Part shown: piece by piece, positions 39,185-48,661 of the stretch
Position numbering within the stretch: the first letter of the stretch is position 1
Layout: each line of letters begins with the position of its first letter
DNA from: Candidatus Thiodiazotropha sp. (ex Monitilora ramsayi)
GTDB taxonomy: Bacteria; Pseudomonadota; Gammaproteobacteria; Chromatiales; Chromatiaceae
Length of the DNA: 64,000 bases
Assembly (NCBI GenBank): GCA_025655575.1
Contig: JAHXIP010000008.1
Span: 1-64,000 of the forward strand
Direction of reading: 5' to 3'
Program-made: the position numbers and the translations under genes
The notes under the pieces: model-generated
What the model was told of the DNA's origin: nothing
Database searches by the model: none
What the model saw: the letters and a program-made list of their open reading frames with translations, nothing else

Positions 39185-39565
39185 ATGTACCCGAACCCCG
39201 CTCGAAACCAAGGATTCACCCTCTTCGAAATCCTAATAGCGCTGGCGATTCTGGCTATCGCGCTGGGCGCCATTATCTCTTTGGCATCCAACCAGACACT
39301 GAATACCGCACATCTGCGGGACAAGACTTTTGCCCACTGGCTGGCCTTGAACAAAATTGCTGAACTACAGCTCACTGGCGAGTGGCCCGCCAAGGGTAAA
39401 AAACAGGGTGATGAGGAGATGGGCCTGCATGAATGGCATTGGGTGAGAACCGTCACCGACACCCCGGATGACCGGGTACGACAGGTCGAGATCGCCATCT
39501 TTCGAGTCAAATCGGATCAAAGCCCCGTCACCACACTGGTCAGTTTCCTCTCCCAGCCGATATGA
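39185..39565 (+). CDS. gspI: Type II secretion minor pseudopilin GspI
   Basis: A 126-residue protein with prepilin motif NQG/FTLFEILIAL at residues 9-18, mature +5 Glu, and the GspI pattern LASNQTLNTAHLRDKTFAHWLALNKIAEL followed by GEWHW-type sequence (LHEWHWVRTV). Its last codon overlaps gspJ by 4 bases. GspI is the core of the GspI-J-K tip. Confidence 0.93.
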   Translation: MYPNPARNQGFTLFEILIALAILAIALGAIISLASNQTLNTAHLRDKTFAHWLALNKIAELQLTGEWPAKGKKQGDEEMGLHEWHWVRTVTDTPDDRVRQVEIAIFRVKSDQSPVTTLVSFLSQPI

Positions 39566-40215
39566 AGAGCCAGCTAACTCATAACAGGCGAAAAGCATGC
39601 GGATTCACACTGCTGGAACTGATGATCGCAATTATCATCTTCGCTATTATTGCGACCTTCGTCTATGCAGGTCTCGACGTTGTGCTCGATTCCAAACACC
39701 AGACGGACGAGCATCTTGATCGACTCTCCAAGCTACAACTGGGATTGCATCTGCTGCAACGGGATATTGAACAATCCGTCAACCGTCCTATCCGGAACGA
39801 ATATGGAGATTCACAACCCGCCCTGCAGAGTGGCGGCTTGTCCGATCTACTACTGGAACTGACACGGGGCGGCTATGCCAACCCGATGAAACTGACGCGC
39901 AGCCATCTCCAGCGTGTGGCTTATCAGTTGGAAGACGAAGTCCTCTACCGCATCACCTGGCCAACTCTGGATCGTGCCCAGGACAGCAAACCCCGTCGCC
40001 AGAAACTTTTCGATCAGATCAAAGGCATCGAACTAGTCTATTACGACCAGGCGATGAAGAAACAAATCACATGGCCGGTACAAAATACCGGCAACCAAAG
40101 CACTCAGACACCCGCCCTGCCTAAGGCGATTGAGGTGATCATTGAACTGGATAAGTGGGGCAAGCTGCGCCGACTGTTTCGTGTAGCCCAGACGATGCAA
40201 GTTCAACCGAGTTGA
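39562..40215 (+). CDS. gspJ: Type II secretion minor pseudopilin GspJ
   Basis: A 217-residue minor pseudopilin. The leader MKSQLTHNRRKACG is followed by FTLLELMIAIIIFAIIATF. SKLQLGLHLLQRDIEQSVNRP is characteristic of GspJ, as are LTRGGYANP and VYYDQAMKKQITWP near the C terminus. Starts inside the gspI stop (ATGA) and ends 6 bases before gspK. Confidence 0.94.
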   Translation: MKSQLTHNRRKACGFTLLELMIAIIIFAIIATFVYAGLDVVLDSKHQTDEHLDRLSKLQLGLHLLQRDIEQSVNRPIRNEYGDSQPALQSGGLSDLLLELTRGGYANPMKLTRSHLQRVAYQLEDEVLYRITWPTLDRAQDSKPRRQKLFDQIKGIELVYYDQAMKKQITWPVQNTGNQSTQTPALPKAIEVIIELDKWGKLRRLFRVAQTMQVQPS

Positions 40216-40221
40216 CCCCCT

Positions 40222-41211
40222 ATGCAGCGTCAACCGATCAAATTCAGTAAAAAACAACGGGGCGTCGCTCTAATTACCGCACTCGCCATTGTCTCCTTGG
40301 CCTCCCTGGCCGCTGTTGCCATGGCCCATCACATGCAACTGAGTATCCGCCGTACGACCAATATTCTGACCACTGACCAGGGATTTCTCTACACCTTGGG
40401 CAGCGAGGCCTGGTCACGCGGCATGCTGATACGCGACCTTCAAGATAATGAGCTAAAAACCTATGACGGATTGGATGAAGATTGGGCACAAGAACTACCC
40501 CCCACGCCCGTTGAGGGCGGTGAAGTACAGGCCCTGACTACCGACCTGCAAGCCCGTTTCAATCTCAACAACCTCTATCTGCAAAATGAAAGCACTGCGG
40601 AGGAAAAACAGCAGTTTGCCCTACAGCTTGCCCTGTTCAAGCGCCTGCTGGCCCTGCTCGAACTCGATGAGTCCATCGCCCAGGCGACGGCGGACTGGCT
40701 GGATCAGGACGTCAACCTGCAATTTCCCGACGGTGCAGAAGACAACGAATACCTCAACACTGAACAGCCATATCGTACCGGCAATAGCCCCATGGGCAAC
40801 CCATCTGAAATACGCCTGGTAAAAGGCGTATCGGCTGAAGCCTATGAAACGCTGGCGCCCTATATCACCGCCCTGCCGGAGAGCACGCCGATCAATATCA
40901 ATACGGCCAGCCCACAATTGCTACAGGCACTGGTGAACACGCTGGATGAACAGGCCGCAGAACAACTGAAAGATGAGCGGGAAGAGAACCCGTTCAAAAA
41001 CAAAAAAAGTTTTGTCGACAGACTGAAAGACCTTTTGGATGAAAATAAAGTAAAATCTCAAGATATCGATCCACTCATCTCAGTAACAAGCCGCTTTTAT
41101 CAGCTGGAGACGACGGTAAGCATGGAATTTATCAGCCAACAGTTGCACAGCCTGCTCTATAAGGGCGATAAAGATGTCGTCACCCTCTCCAGATCCATCG
41201 GGACCTTCTGA
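40222..41211 (+). CDS. gspK: Type II secretion minor pseudopilin GspK
   Basis: A 329-residue GspK, the large tip pseudopilin. After QRG the mature N terminus VALITALAIV lacks the +5 Glu, as is normal for GspK. TTDLQARFNLNNL (about residues 110-122), ADWLDQDVNL and ESTPININTASPQLLQAL are family hallmarks. The gspL ATG overlaps its stop by one base. Confidence 0.94.
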   Translation: MQRQPIKFSKKQRGVALITALAIVSLASLAAVAMAHHMQLSIRRTTNILTTDQGFLYTLGSEAWSRGMLIRDLQDNELKTYDGLDEDWAQELPPTPVEGGEVQALTTDLQARFNLNNLYLQNESTAEEKQQFALQLALFKRLLALLELDESIAQATADWLDQDVNLQFPDGAEDNEYLNTEQPYRTGNSPMGNPSEIRLVKGVSAEAYETLAPYITALPESTPININTASPQLLQALVNTLDEQAAEQLKDEREENPFKNKKSFVDRLKDLLDENKVKSQDIDPLISVTSRFYQLETTVSMEFISQQLHSLLYKGDKDVVTLSRSIGTF

Positions 41212-42431
41212 TGGCTGAGACGCTGATCATTTATGCCTCCGGTTTGGCGGGTCAGGCAGTTACCTGGCAATTACAGGGGGGCCTTCAAACCCTATCCGGT
41301 GAAGGTGACTTAGCGGCCGCTGCCGAAATGGCCAAAGGCAGGCGCACACTGCTACTGATTCCAGCCAGCGAAGTCTTGGTCACAAAGGTTCAGTTACCCA
41401 CCAAAAACCGACAGCGGCTGATGCAGGCCATTCCTTTTGCCCTGGAAACCGAACTCACCCAAGATGTCGAGCAAGTCCATTTCGCAATCGGCGCCACGGA
41501 TAGCGATAACATCACACCCGTTGTTGTGATCAATCGGAGTCGGCTGGATACATGGCTATCACATTTGGAATCGGCTGGTATCGAACCCCTGGGTATCTAT
41601 ATCGATCTGCTCTGCTTGCCGCTGAGTCAGCAACACTGGAGTCTCTATCACGATGACGCCACCCTGCTGGTACGCACCGGTCCCTTTGAGGGTTTCAGTG
41701 TTGGCCCGGCCAGTGGCGTGGATTTGATTCAATTCGCATTACAGCAGTCAGAGACACCACCGGAGGCCCTGGATGTCCACCAGCTGGAGGGTGCACAATC
41801 GCTGTCCGGCCTGGAGACTGTAGAAGCTGAGACCCATATCATCCCACTCGAGAGCCAAGTCCAGCTGACCGAACTAATGGCTGGCAATCTGAAGGAAAAA
41901 CAGCAGATCAACCTGCTACAGGGTGACTACCAAAGAGTCGACAAACTCACACTCCAGTGGAAACGATGGCTCCCCGCTGCAATCCTGGCTGGTATTGCCC
42001 TCTTACTGACACTTGTTATGAATGTCACCAACTACTACAGCTACAAGCAACAGAGTGCCGAACTCGATACCCGCATCCGGCAGGTGTTTCAACAAGCATT
42101 CCCTAATATCAAGCGGGTTGTCGATCCCAAAGCACAGATGGAACAACAATTAAAGGCGATGCGTAGCGGCCAACGTGGTGGCGCCGCACAGTTTGCCAGC
42201 CTCTTCATCCCGGCCGCTTCCGTAATCCAGAGCAGTCCCAACACGCGACTGGAGAGCGTCAGTTTTCGTGACGGCCAGTTGGATCTTCAGCTGACTATCA
42301 AGGAGCTGCAGGCGCTTGAGAATCTGAAAAAGACCATCGAGGAAAAGGCACTCTCGGTCGAGATACGAGCCGCCAATGCCTCGGGTAACCAAGTGACCTC
42401 CCACCTACGCATCAGCGGAGATGGCAAATGA
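41211..42431 (+). CDS. gspL: Type II secretion inner-membrane protein GspL
   Basis: A 406-residue bitopic protein. The first 250 residues form the cytoplasmic ASKHA-like domain that recruits GspE (LLIPASEVLVTKVQLPTKNR, AIPFALETEL). One membrane helix (LPAAILAGIALLLTLVMNV, near 265) precedes a periplasmic ferredoxin-like domain. Coupled to gspK and gspM by overlaps. Confidence 0.92.
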   Translation: MAETLIIYASGLAGQAVTWQLQGGLQTLSGEGDLAAAAEMAKGRRTLLLIPASEVLVTKVQLPTKNRQRLMQAIPFALETELTQDVEQVHFAIGATDSDNITPVVVINRSRLDTWLSHLESAGIEPLGIYIDLLCLPLSQQHWSLYHDDATLLVRTGPFEGFSVGPASGVDLIQFALQQSETPPEALDVHQLEGAQSLSGLETVEAETHIIPLESQVQLTELMAGNLKEKQQINLLQGDYQRVDKLTLQWKRWLPAAILAGIALLLTLVMNVTNYYSYKQQSAELDTRIRQVFQQAFPNIKRVVDPKAQMEQQLKAMRSGQRGGAAQFASLFIPAASVIQSSPNTRLESVSFRDGQLDLQLTIKELQALENLKKTIEEKALSVEIRAANASGNQVTSHLRISGDGK

Positions 42432-42922
42432 AGATGTGGTGGCTCACAAAAACACCCCGGGAGCAGCTGGCACTCATCCTGGCTGCTGCTGCCCTGTTCT
42501 TATTTCTGCTTTATCTGATGGCCTGGCAACCTTTCAGTCAGGCAGTCGAACAGAAACGTCTACTGGTAAAAAGCCAACAATCCACACTCAACTGGATGCA
42601 GAACAATCTCACGGAAATCCAGCACCTGAGAGGAAGTGGCGGTGCCAGTAGAAAAGCCGCCTCTAATGAAGCCCTGCTCACCCTGGTTGATAGAACCGCC
42701 AAACAGCGACAACTGCGTCAGCGGATACAACGCATCAAACCCCAGGGAGACCAAACTGTTCAACTGTGGGTCGAGCAAGTTGCATTTGATACTCTCCTGA
42801 TATGGCTCGGGGAGCTGACACAGAAGTATGGCATTCAGATTGACTCACTCAATATCGATCGACAGGAGTTACCCGGTCTGGTAAATGCCCGACTGGTACT
42901 GCAACGTGGGGGAGGCGCCTGA
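42428..42922 (+). CDS. gspM: Type II secretion inner-membrane protein GspM
   Basis: A 164-residue GspM: short cytoplasmic tail, one membrane helix (QLALILAAAALFLFLLYLMA, residues 15-34), then a periplasmic ferredoxin-like domain starting around residue 80 (LTLVDRTAKQRQLRQRIQRI) and VEQVAFDTLLIWLGEL. It partners GspL and overlaps gspL and gspN by 4 bases and 1 base. Confidence 0.92.
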   Translation: MKMWWLTKTPREQLALILAAAALFLFLLYLMAWQPFSQAVEQKRLLVKSQQSTLNWMQNNLTEIQHLRGSGGASRKAASNEALLTLVDRTAKQRQLRQRIQRIKPQGDQTVQLWVEQVAFDTLLIWLGELTQKYGIQIDSLNIDRQELPGLVNARLVLQRGGGA

Positions 42923-43677
42923 TGCGCTTGCCGGCCACGATCAGCCTGGGTATCGCCAGCTACCTGCTTTTTCTCCTGCTCAATCTACCTGCGCAACAAA
43001 TACTTGGCTGGGTATCCGGTAGTGGATCGGAGATTCCACTCACGTTTGACCGACCCAGCGGTACTATCTGGTCCGGTGAGGCAGAAAAAGCCATCTATCA
43101 GAGGATGCCTCTGGGTAAGATCAAGTGGCGATTCCAACCAACCAGCCTTTTATTGGGCAGGCTAAGTTATGAAATCGAGCTGACAGACGCCGGTCAGAAG
43201 GTCACCGGAACCGCACAGGCAAGATTGGGTGGCGGCTATTGGCTGGAAGAGGTTCAGGGCCTCATTCTGGCTGAAAGCATTCCCCAAATGATCGGACAGA
43301 AGCAGTTCAGTATTCGCGGCAGGGTGGATATGAATAACGTCAGTCTCAGTTACGACGATGGCCGGCTTAACAGAACTGAAGGTCAGGTTCGCTGGCTGGA
43401 TGCAACCATAGAGAGTCCCCTTAATCTAAAAGTGGGTGATCTACAGGCTGACCTGACAACAGATGACAACGGCACTATCGCTGCAGAGATCAAGGACCTG
43501 AAAGGCGCGACTGCAATTAAAGCAGAAGCACGTCTCAGTATTGATGGAAACTTCCAGATCGACGGCACCGTCAAACCCAGCAGCCGGACAGATCCCGGCC
43601 TGAACTCAGCACTCGGTGCCATCGGTCGAAAAAAACCCGACGGCAGTTTTCAATTGAAATACTCCGGCAGGATTTGA
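42922..43677 (+). CDS. gspN: Type II secretion protein GspN
   Basis: A 251-residue protein with one N-terminal membrane segment (LGIASYLLFLLLNLPAQQIL) and a periplasmic part with the GspN pattern (GTIWSGEA, WRFQPTSLLLGRLSYEIEL, GTVKPSSRTDPGLNSALGAIG). GspN is an accessory and often dispensable component that is absent from many type II systems. It ends 209 bases before gspD, a break that separates the pseudopilus/inner-membrane genes from the secretin and motor genes. Confidence 0.9.
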   Translation: MRLPATISLGIASYLLFLLLNLPAQQILGWVSGSGSEIPLTFDRPSGTIWSGEAEKAIYQRMPLGKIKWRFQPTSLLLGRLSYEIELTDAGQKVTGTAQARLGGGYWLEEVQGLILAESIPQMIGQKQFSIRGRVDMNNVSLSYDDGRLNRTEGQVRWLDATIESPLNLKVGDLQADLTTDDNGTIAAEIKDLKGATAIKAEARLSIDGNFQIDGTVKPSSRTDPGLNSALGAIGRKKPDGSFQLKYSGRI

Positions 43678-43782
43678 AATTGTGGTTTCACTTCACGCCT
43701 TACAGCGTAGTCGGTTATATAGAGTAGGCCGGTTGCCGATCATCTGCTATCATAGAAAACATTACATATTCAGCATAACTTC

Positions 43783-43884
43783 ATGATGAATAAAGAAATT
43801 CATACCAAACAGAAAGTCGCGCCGAAAAACACCCGGCCGGGTGCAGCTGCATTGCGCTGTGGTATTACAGGAGAGCATACTTAA
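43783..43884 (+). CDS. Possible 33-residue leader peptide upstream of gspD
   Basis: In the gspN-gspD gap a short frame beginning MMNKEIHTKQKVAPKN runs to a TAA two bases before the gspD ATG. It is basic and has no known relatives that I can name. There is no strong ribosome binding site before it, and the gspD GGAGAG lies inside its 3' end. It may be chance; the alternative is a translated leader that influences gspD. Confidence 0.2.
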   Translation: MMNKEIHTKQKVAPKNTRPGAAALRCGITGEHT

Positions 43885-43886
43885 TT

Positions 43887-45881
43887 ATGCGTGCATTCAA
43901 GGATTCTGCTGCTGGTTATAGCGCAAAGGAACGTCGTACCTCGAGGCACTTTTTCGCCAGTTTTTTGCTTATCGTCAGTCTCTTCTGCTCAACCATACAG
44001 GCTGAGCAGATTACGTTGAATCTCAATAATGCCGACATTGAGGCGCTGATCAAAACCGTCTCAGAGCATACCGGTAAAAACTTCGTCATAGACCCCAGGG
44101 TCAAAGGAAAGGTCACGGTCATCTCGGCTCACCCGATGGATCGCGAAGAGTTCTATCAGGTCTTCCTCTCTATCCTGGAAGTCCATGGCTTCTCCACTAT
44201 TCCCAGCGAAGGCCTGATCAAGATCGTACCGAACGTCAAGGCGAAGCAGACCGGCATCCCGACCATCAGCGGTATCAGTAAGCTGCCTGGGGATCAGGTT
44301 GTGACCCGCATCATCCAGGTGCAAAACGTGACCGCCGCACAACTGGTGCCGATCCTACGTCCATTGATTCCCCAGGAGGGACACCTGGCCGCTTATCCTG
44401 CCACCAATGTCCTCATTATTTCTGACCGGCGGCAGAATGTGGATCGGCTGCTGAAGATCATCAAGGAGATCGATCAGGTCAGCGACAGTTCCATCGAGGT
44501 GGTTACACTTCAGCACGCCTCCGCCGCCGAGGTGGTGCGCATCCTCAACGGCCTACAGGCACCAGCGACTGCCAAAGGTGGTGGCGCCACCCCAGTCAAG
44601 CTGGTCGCTGACGAACGCACCAACAGTATTCTGATCAGTGGAGATCCCACCACACGCCTGCGCTCCAAGGTAGTCATAAAACATCTCGACACCCCATTCG
44701 ATAATGCCGGCAACGCCCAGGTCATCTACCTTAAATATGCCAATGCCGAAGACTTGGTGAGCGTACTCACCGGTGTCAGCGAAAGCATGGACCAGAACAA
44801 GCAGGCAGGTACGAAGGCAAGCAAGCCCCAGGTCCCCATTAATATTCAGGCTGATGAGGCTTCCAATGCACTGATTATCACAGCCCCGCCGGATATATTC
44901 CGCTCTCTCGAAGCGATTATTCGCAAGCTGGATATCAGACGCGCCCAGGTACTGGTAGAAGCCATCATTGCAGAGGTCTCCTACGACAAAGCAAAAAAAC
45001 TGGGAGTACAATGGATTGTAGATGGCACACCGGACGGCTCAGGTCCCGTCGGTGTGATCAATCTGGGATCACCTTCCATCACTGACATCGCTGCCGCCGC
45101 CGCAACAGGGACCGGGGTCTCATTGGGATCCGGCACCCTGATCGGTGCGGGCAAATTCGACAGTACCTCGGTTAACTTCGCCGCTTTGGTTCAAGCCCTG
45201 GAGAGCGACAGTCAATCCAATATACTCTCCACGCCGAGCCTGATGACATTGGACAACCAGGAAGCGGAGATCGTAATTGGTCAGAACGTCCCTTTTATCA
45301 CAGGCTCATTCACCTCCACTGGCGGCACCAGCAGCTCTGTGAATCCTTTTCAAACCGTGCAGCGGGAAGACGTGGGCCTAACATTGAGAGTCAAGCCCCA
45401 GATCAATGAAGGCAATGCCGTCCAGCTTGAAATCGAACAGGAGATTTCAAGCATCAATTCTACAGCCATTGCCGGCGCCAGTGATATCGTCACCAATAAG
45501 CGCACCTTCAAGACCGTGGTCATGGTGGAGGATGGCAATACCATCGTTTTGGGCGGCTTGATTGATGAAAACCTTCAGCAGGTAGAAGAGAAAGTACCGC
45601 TACTCGGTGATGTACCCTTTCTGGGCGCACTCTTCCGCTCTACCTCCACAACCAAGCTGAAACGTAACCTGATGGTCTTTCTACGGCCGATCATCTTACG
45701 GGATGCAGCGACCAATACCCAGATTGCCAGCTCGAAGTACAACTACTTCCGCGCCAAGCAGGTAGACATGAAACAGAAGGGCGTCAAACTGATGGACGAT
45801 GAGGAGACCCCAATACTCCCGGCTCGCTTTAACACACTGCTGCCACCATTCGACGACCTTCCAGCGGACAACGATCTCTGA
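43887..45881 (+). CDS. gspD: Type II secretion secretin GspD
   Basis: A 664-residue outer-membrane secretin. A long N-terminal signal sequence (FASFLLIVSLFCSTIQA) is followed by N0 (ITLNLNNADIEALIKTV), N1-N3 repeats (TNVLIISDRRQNVDRLLKII, TNSILISGDPTTRLRSKVVI, SNALIITAPPDIFRSLEAII) and the secretin domain (VPFITGSFTSTGG, TIVLGGLIDENLQQVEEKVP). The last 70 residues (ILPARFNTLLPPFDDL) could be a pilotin-binding S domain. GGAGAG is 12 bases before the ATG. Begins the second half of the operon. Confidence 0.96.
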   Translation: MRAFKDSAAGYSAKERRTSRHFFASFLLIVSLFCSTIQAEQITLNLNNADIEALIKTVSEHTGKNFVIDPRVKGKVTVISAHPMDREEFYQVFLSILEVHGFSTIPSEGLIKIVPNVKAKQTGIPTISGISKLPGDQVVTRIIQVQNVTAAQLVPILRPLIPQEGHLAAYPATNVLIISDRRQNVDRLLKIIKEIDQVSDSSIEVVTLQHASAAEVVRILNGLQAPATAKGGGATPVKLVADERTNSILISGDPTTRLRSKVVIKHLDTPFDNAGNAQVIYLKYANAEDLVSVLTGVSESMDQNKQAGTKASKPQVPINIQADEASNALIITAPPDIFRSLEAIIRKLDIRRAQVLVEAIIAEVSYDKAKKLGVQWIVDGTPDGSGPVGVINLGSPSITDIAAAAATGTGVSLGSGTLIGAGKFDSTSVNFAALVQALESDSQSNILSTPSLMTLDNQEAEIVIGQNVPFITGSFTSTGGTSSSVNPFQTVQREDVGLTLRVKPQINEGNAVQLEIEQEISSINSTAIAGASDIVTNKRTFKTVVMVEDGNTIVLGGLIDENLQQVEEKVPLLGDVPFLGALFRSTSTTKLKRNLMVFLRPIILRDAATNTQIASSKYNYFRAKQVDMKQKGVKLMDDEETPILPARFNTLLPPFDDLPADNDL

Positions 45882-45915
45882 TGCCTGCGAGATCAATAGA
45901 CAGATATCGTCAAAC

Positions 45916-47439
45916 ATGACCGACACTCCGGTATCCGATACAACTGAGGCTGAAGATCAATATCACATGGGCCAGCTACCCTACGCCTTTGCCCGCCGGC
46001 ATGGCGTGGTTGTATTACGGGATGAGGAAAACGAGACTTACCAACTGCTCCATAAGCCAGGGATTCCGCTAAACATTTTCAGCGAAATACACCGTCTGAT
46101 CGGACAACCCCTGCAGCTTCAACAGGTGGATAGCGAAACCCTGGAGAAGCAACTCTCGCTGATCTATGAATCAGGTTCGAAGCAGTCTTCTCAAATCATG
46201 GAGACCATGGGCGACGATATCGATCTGGATCATGCCGCCCGCGCGCTCAATCAACCCGAAGACCTCCTTGAAAGTGACGATGACGCTCCAATCATCCGAC
46301 TCATCAACGCCCTCTTCACTGAGGCGATCAAAGAGCAGGCATCGGATATCCACGTCGAACCCTATGAAAATAGACTGGTTGTCCGCTTTCGCGTGGATGG
46401 CGTACTCAGGGAAGTTTTAACGCCACCCCGCACCGCGGCGCCTTTTCTCGTCTCCCGTATCAAGGTTATGGCTCAGCTGGACATCGCGGAAAAGCGTATT
46501 CCACAGGATGGCAGAATTTCCCTCAAGGTAGGCAATCGCCCGGTGGATGTTCGTGTCTCCACCCTGCCCTCGAGTTATGGCGAACGGGTAGTGCTCAGAC
46601 TGCTCGACAAGCAGGCCGGCAGACTCGATTTGGAACAGCTTGGTATGTCGAGAAAGTTGCTGGAGCAAGTGGACCCGGGTGTTATTAAGCGTCCCCATGG
46701 TATTTTTCTGGTCACTGGCCCTACCGGCTCAGGCAAGACCACCACCCTCTATGCCGCCCTGAGCCGCCTGAATACGCAGAGCCGCAATATCGTCACTGTC
46801 GAAGATCCCATCGAGTACTTTCTCGATGGTATTGGGCAGACCCAGGTCAATAACAAGGTCGATCTGACTTTTGCCCGTGGACTTCGCGCCATCCTCCGCC
46901 AGGACCCTGATGTGGTCATGGTCGGTGAGATACGCGACCTGGAGACGGCCCAGATCGCCGTGCAAGCCAGCTTGACCGGCCACCTCGTCATGTCGAGCCT
47001 GCATACCAATACGGCCATCGGCAGTATTACCCGCCTGCGTGACATGGGGGTTGAGCCTTTTCTGCTCTCCTCAAGTCTCATCGGCGTACTGGCCCAACGC
47101 CTGGTTCGGACACTTTGCCCTCATTGCAAAAAACCGGCGCCCGCCAGCGAGGGTGAATTGACTCTGCTTGAGAAACCAATCGATAGCGAACTGACCCTCT
47201 ACTCAGCTGTCGGCTGCGAAAAGTGTCACAATCACGGCTACCTTGGCCGGACGGGTATCTACGAACTCATCACCATCGATGAGACCCTGCGTAACCTGAT
47301 CCATCAGGGCGCGGGGGAAGACACAATGTTGCTTCACGCCAGACAATCCAGTAACAGCATCCGACAGGATGGTATGCAACGCGTCATTGAAGGTGCCACC
47401 ACCATTGATGAAATCATCCGTGTCACCCAGGAGGGGTAA
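45916..47439 (+). CDS. gspE: Type II secretion ATPase GspE
   Basis: A 507-residue motor ATPase. N1/N2 domains cover the first 150 residues; then VSRIKVMAQLDIAEKRIPQD, Walker A GPTGSGKTTT at about 268-277, the Asp box VEDPIEYFLDGI, Walker B DVVMVGEIRDLETA, and a C-terminal four-Cys zinc motif (CPHCKKP ... CEKCHNHGYLGRTG). It energises the pseudopilus with GspL and GspF. Start chosen at ATG 45916; the upstream part overlaps gspD in another frame and has no homology. Confidence 0.95.
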   Translation: MTDTPVSDTTEAEDQYHMGQLPYAFARRHGVVVLRDEENETYQLLHKPGIPLNIFSEIHRLIGQPLQLQQVDSETLEKQLSLIYESGSKQSSQIMETMGDDIDLDHAARALNQPEDLLESDDDAPIIRLINALFTEAIKEQASDIHVEPYENRLVVRFRVDGVLREVLTPPRTAAPFLVSRIKVMAQLDIAEKRIPQDGRISLKVGNRPVDVRVSTLPSSYGERVVLRLLDKQAGRLDLEQLGMSRKLLEQVDPGVIKRPHGIFLVTGPTGSGKTTTLYAALSRLNTQSRNIVTVEDPIEYFLDGIGQTQVNNKVDLTFARGLRAILRQDPDVVMVGEIRDLETAQIAVQASLTGHLVMSSLHTNTAIGSITRLRDMGVEPFLLSSSLIGVLAQRLVRTLCPHCKKPAPASEGELTLLEKPIDSELTLYSAVGCEKCHNHGYLGRTGIYELITIDETLRNLIHQGAGEDTMLLHARQSSNSIRQDGMQRVIEGATTIDEIIRVTQEG

Positions 47440-47445
47440 CAAGTC

Positions 47446-48657
47446 GTGGACGCGTTTGAATACCTTGCGCTCGATCCCACCGGCAAAGAACGTCGTGGTG
47501 TACTAGAAGGCGATAGTCCGCGTCAGGTTCGTCAACAATTAAGAGAATCTGGCCTGACACCCCTCTCAGTCGATTCTGCCGGAGGAAAATCGACAGAACG
47601 CAAATCAGGTCTGTTTCAGAAGCGCATCAATGCCATGGAACTGGCCCTCATCACGAGACAGATGGCGACATTGCTACGCTCCGGTCTACCGCTGGAGCAC
47701 GTCTTGAAAACCACCGCACAGCAGACTGAGAAGAGGCACGTGGAGCGGACACTGCTGGCTGTCCGCGCCAAGGTTCTCGAGGGACGCAGTCTGGCCGACG
47801 GTCTGAGTGAATTCCAGAAGACCTTTCCCGAGCTCTACATCAAGACAGTGGATTCCGGTGAGGAATCGGGGCACCTGGATATAGTGCTTGAGCGCTTGGC
47901 GGACTACACGGAACAGCGGCAACAACTCCGGCAGAAGACGATCTTCGCCCTCTTCTATCCAGCCCTATTGAGCATTGTCTCGCTGCTCATTGTGGGTGGG
48001 CTACTGACCTACATCGTGCCTGAAGTTACCCGTGTGTTCGAAAACATGTCGGCTGAGCTACCTTGGATCACCCGAGCCTTGATGGCCACCAGTGACGCCT
48101 TTCGCGCCTATGGCATACCGATACTCCTTGGCGTACTTATGCTAAGTCTCTTTGTCAGCTACCTGCTGAAACGTCCTGGACCTAAATTTGCCTGGCATCG
48201 ATTTCTGCTCAGGCTGCCATTGGCCGGCCGGCTGATCCGTACCGCCAACGCTGCCCGCTTTTCAAGAACCTTGAGTATCATGGCTGCCAGTAGTGTGCCT
48301 ATCCTCGATGCCTTGCATATCGCCTCTCAGGTCCTCACCAATCTCCCTATGAGACAAGCTGTCGAGGAGGCAGCCTCACGGGTACGGGAAGGAACCAGCC
48401 TCTATCGGGCGTTGGAAAAGACCGGCTATTTTCCACCCATGACATTGAGCCTGCTCGCCAGTGGCGAAGCGAGTGGCAATCTTGAAGGAATGCTGGAACG
48501 TTCGGCCGATATTCAGGAGCGGGAGATCGAAACACTGGTCTCCACTATTCAGGGACTTTTCGAGCCGATTCTCATTCTGATTATGGGGGGTATTGTAATG
48601 ATCATCGTTTTGGCCATACTGCTACCCATCTTTGATCTCAACCAATTGATAGGCTGA
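47446..48657 (+). CDS. gspF: Type II secretion inner-membrane platform protein GspF
   Basis: A 403-residue protein with two tandem T2SSF domains, each preceding membrane helices: ALITRQMATLLRSGLPLEHVL (about 65-85) and RFSRTLSIMAASSVPILDAL (about 265-285), then FEPILILIMGGIVMIIVLAILLP at the end. The start is GTG at 47446, 6 bases after gspE, and the first residues (DAFEYLALDPTGKERRG) fit the family. The Sel1 lipoprotein follows 4 bases after its stop. Confidence 0.95.
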   Translation: MDAFEYLALDPTGKERRGVLEGDSPRQVRQQLRESGLTPLSVDSAGGKSTERKSGLFQKRINAMELALITRQMATLLRSGLPLEHVLKTTAQQTEKRHVERTLLAVRAKVLEGRSLADGLSEFQKTFPELYIKTVDSGEESGHLDIVLERLADYTEQRQQLRQKTIFALFYPALLSIVSLLIVGGLLTYIVPEVTRVFENMSAELPWITRALMATSDAFRAYGIPILLGVLMLSLFVSYLLKRPGPKFAWHRFLLRLPLAGRLIRTANAARFSRTLSIMAASSVPILDALHIASQVLTNLPMRQAVEEAASRVREGTSLYRALEKTGYFPPMTLSLLASGEASGNLEGMLERSADIQEREIETLVSTIQGLFEPILILIMGGIVMIIVLAILLPIFDLNQLIG

Positions 48658-48661
48658 CACC

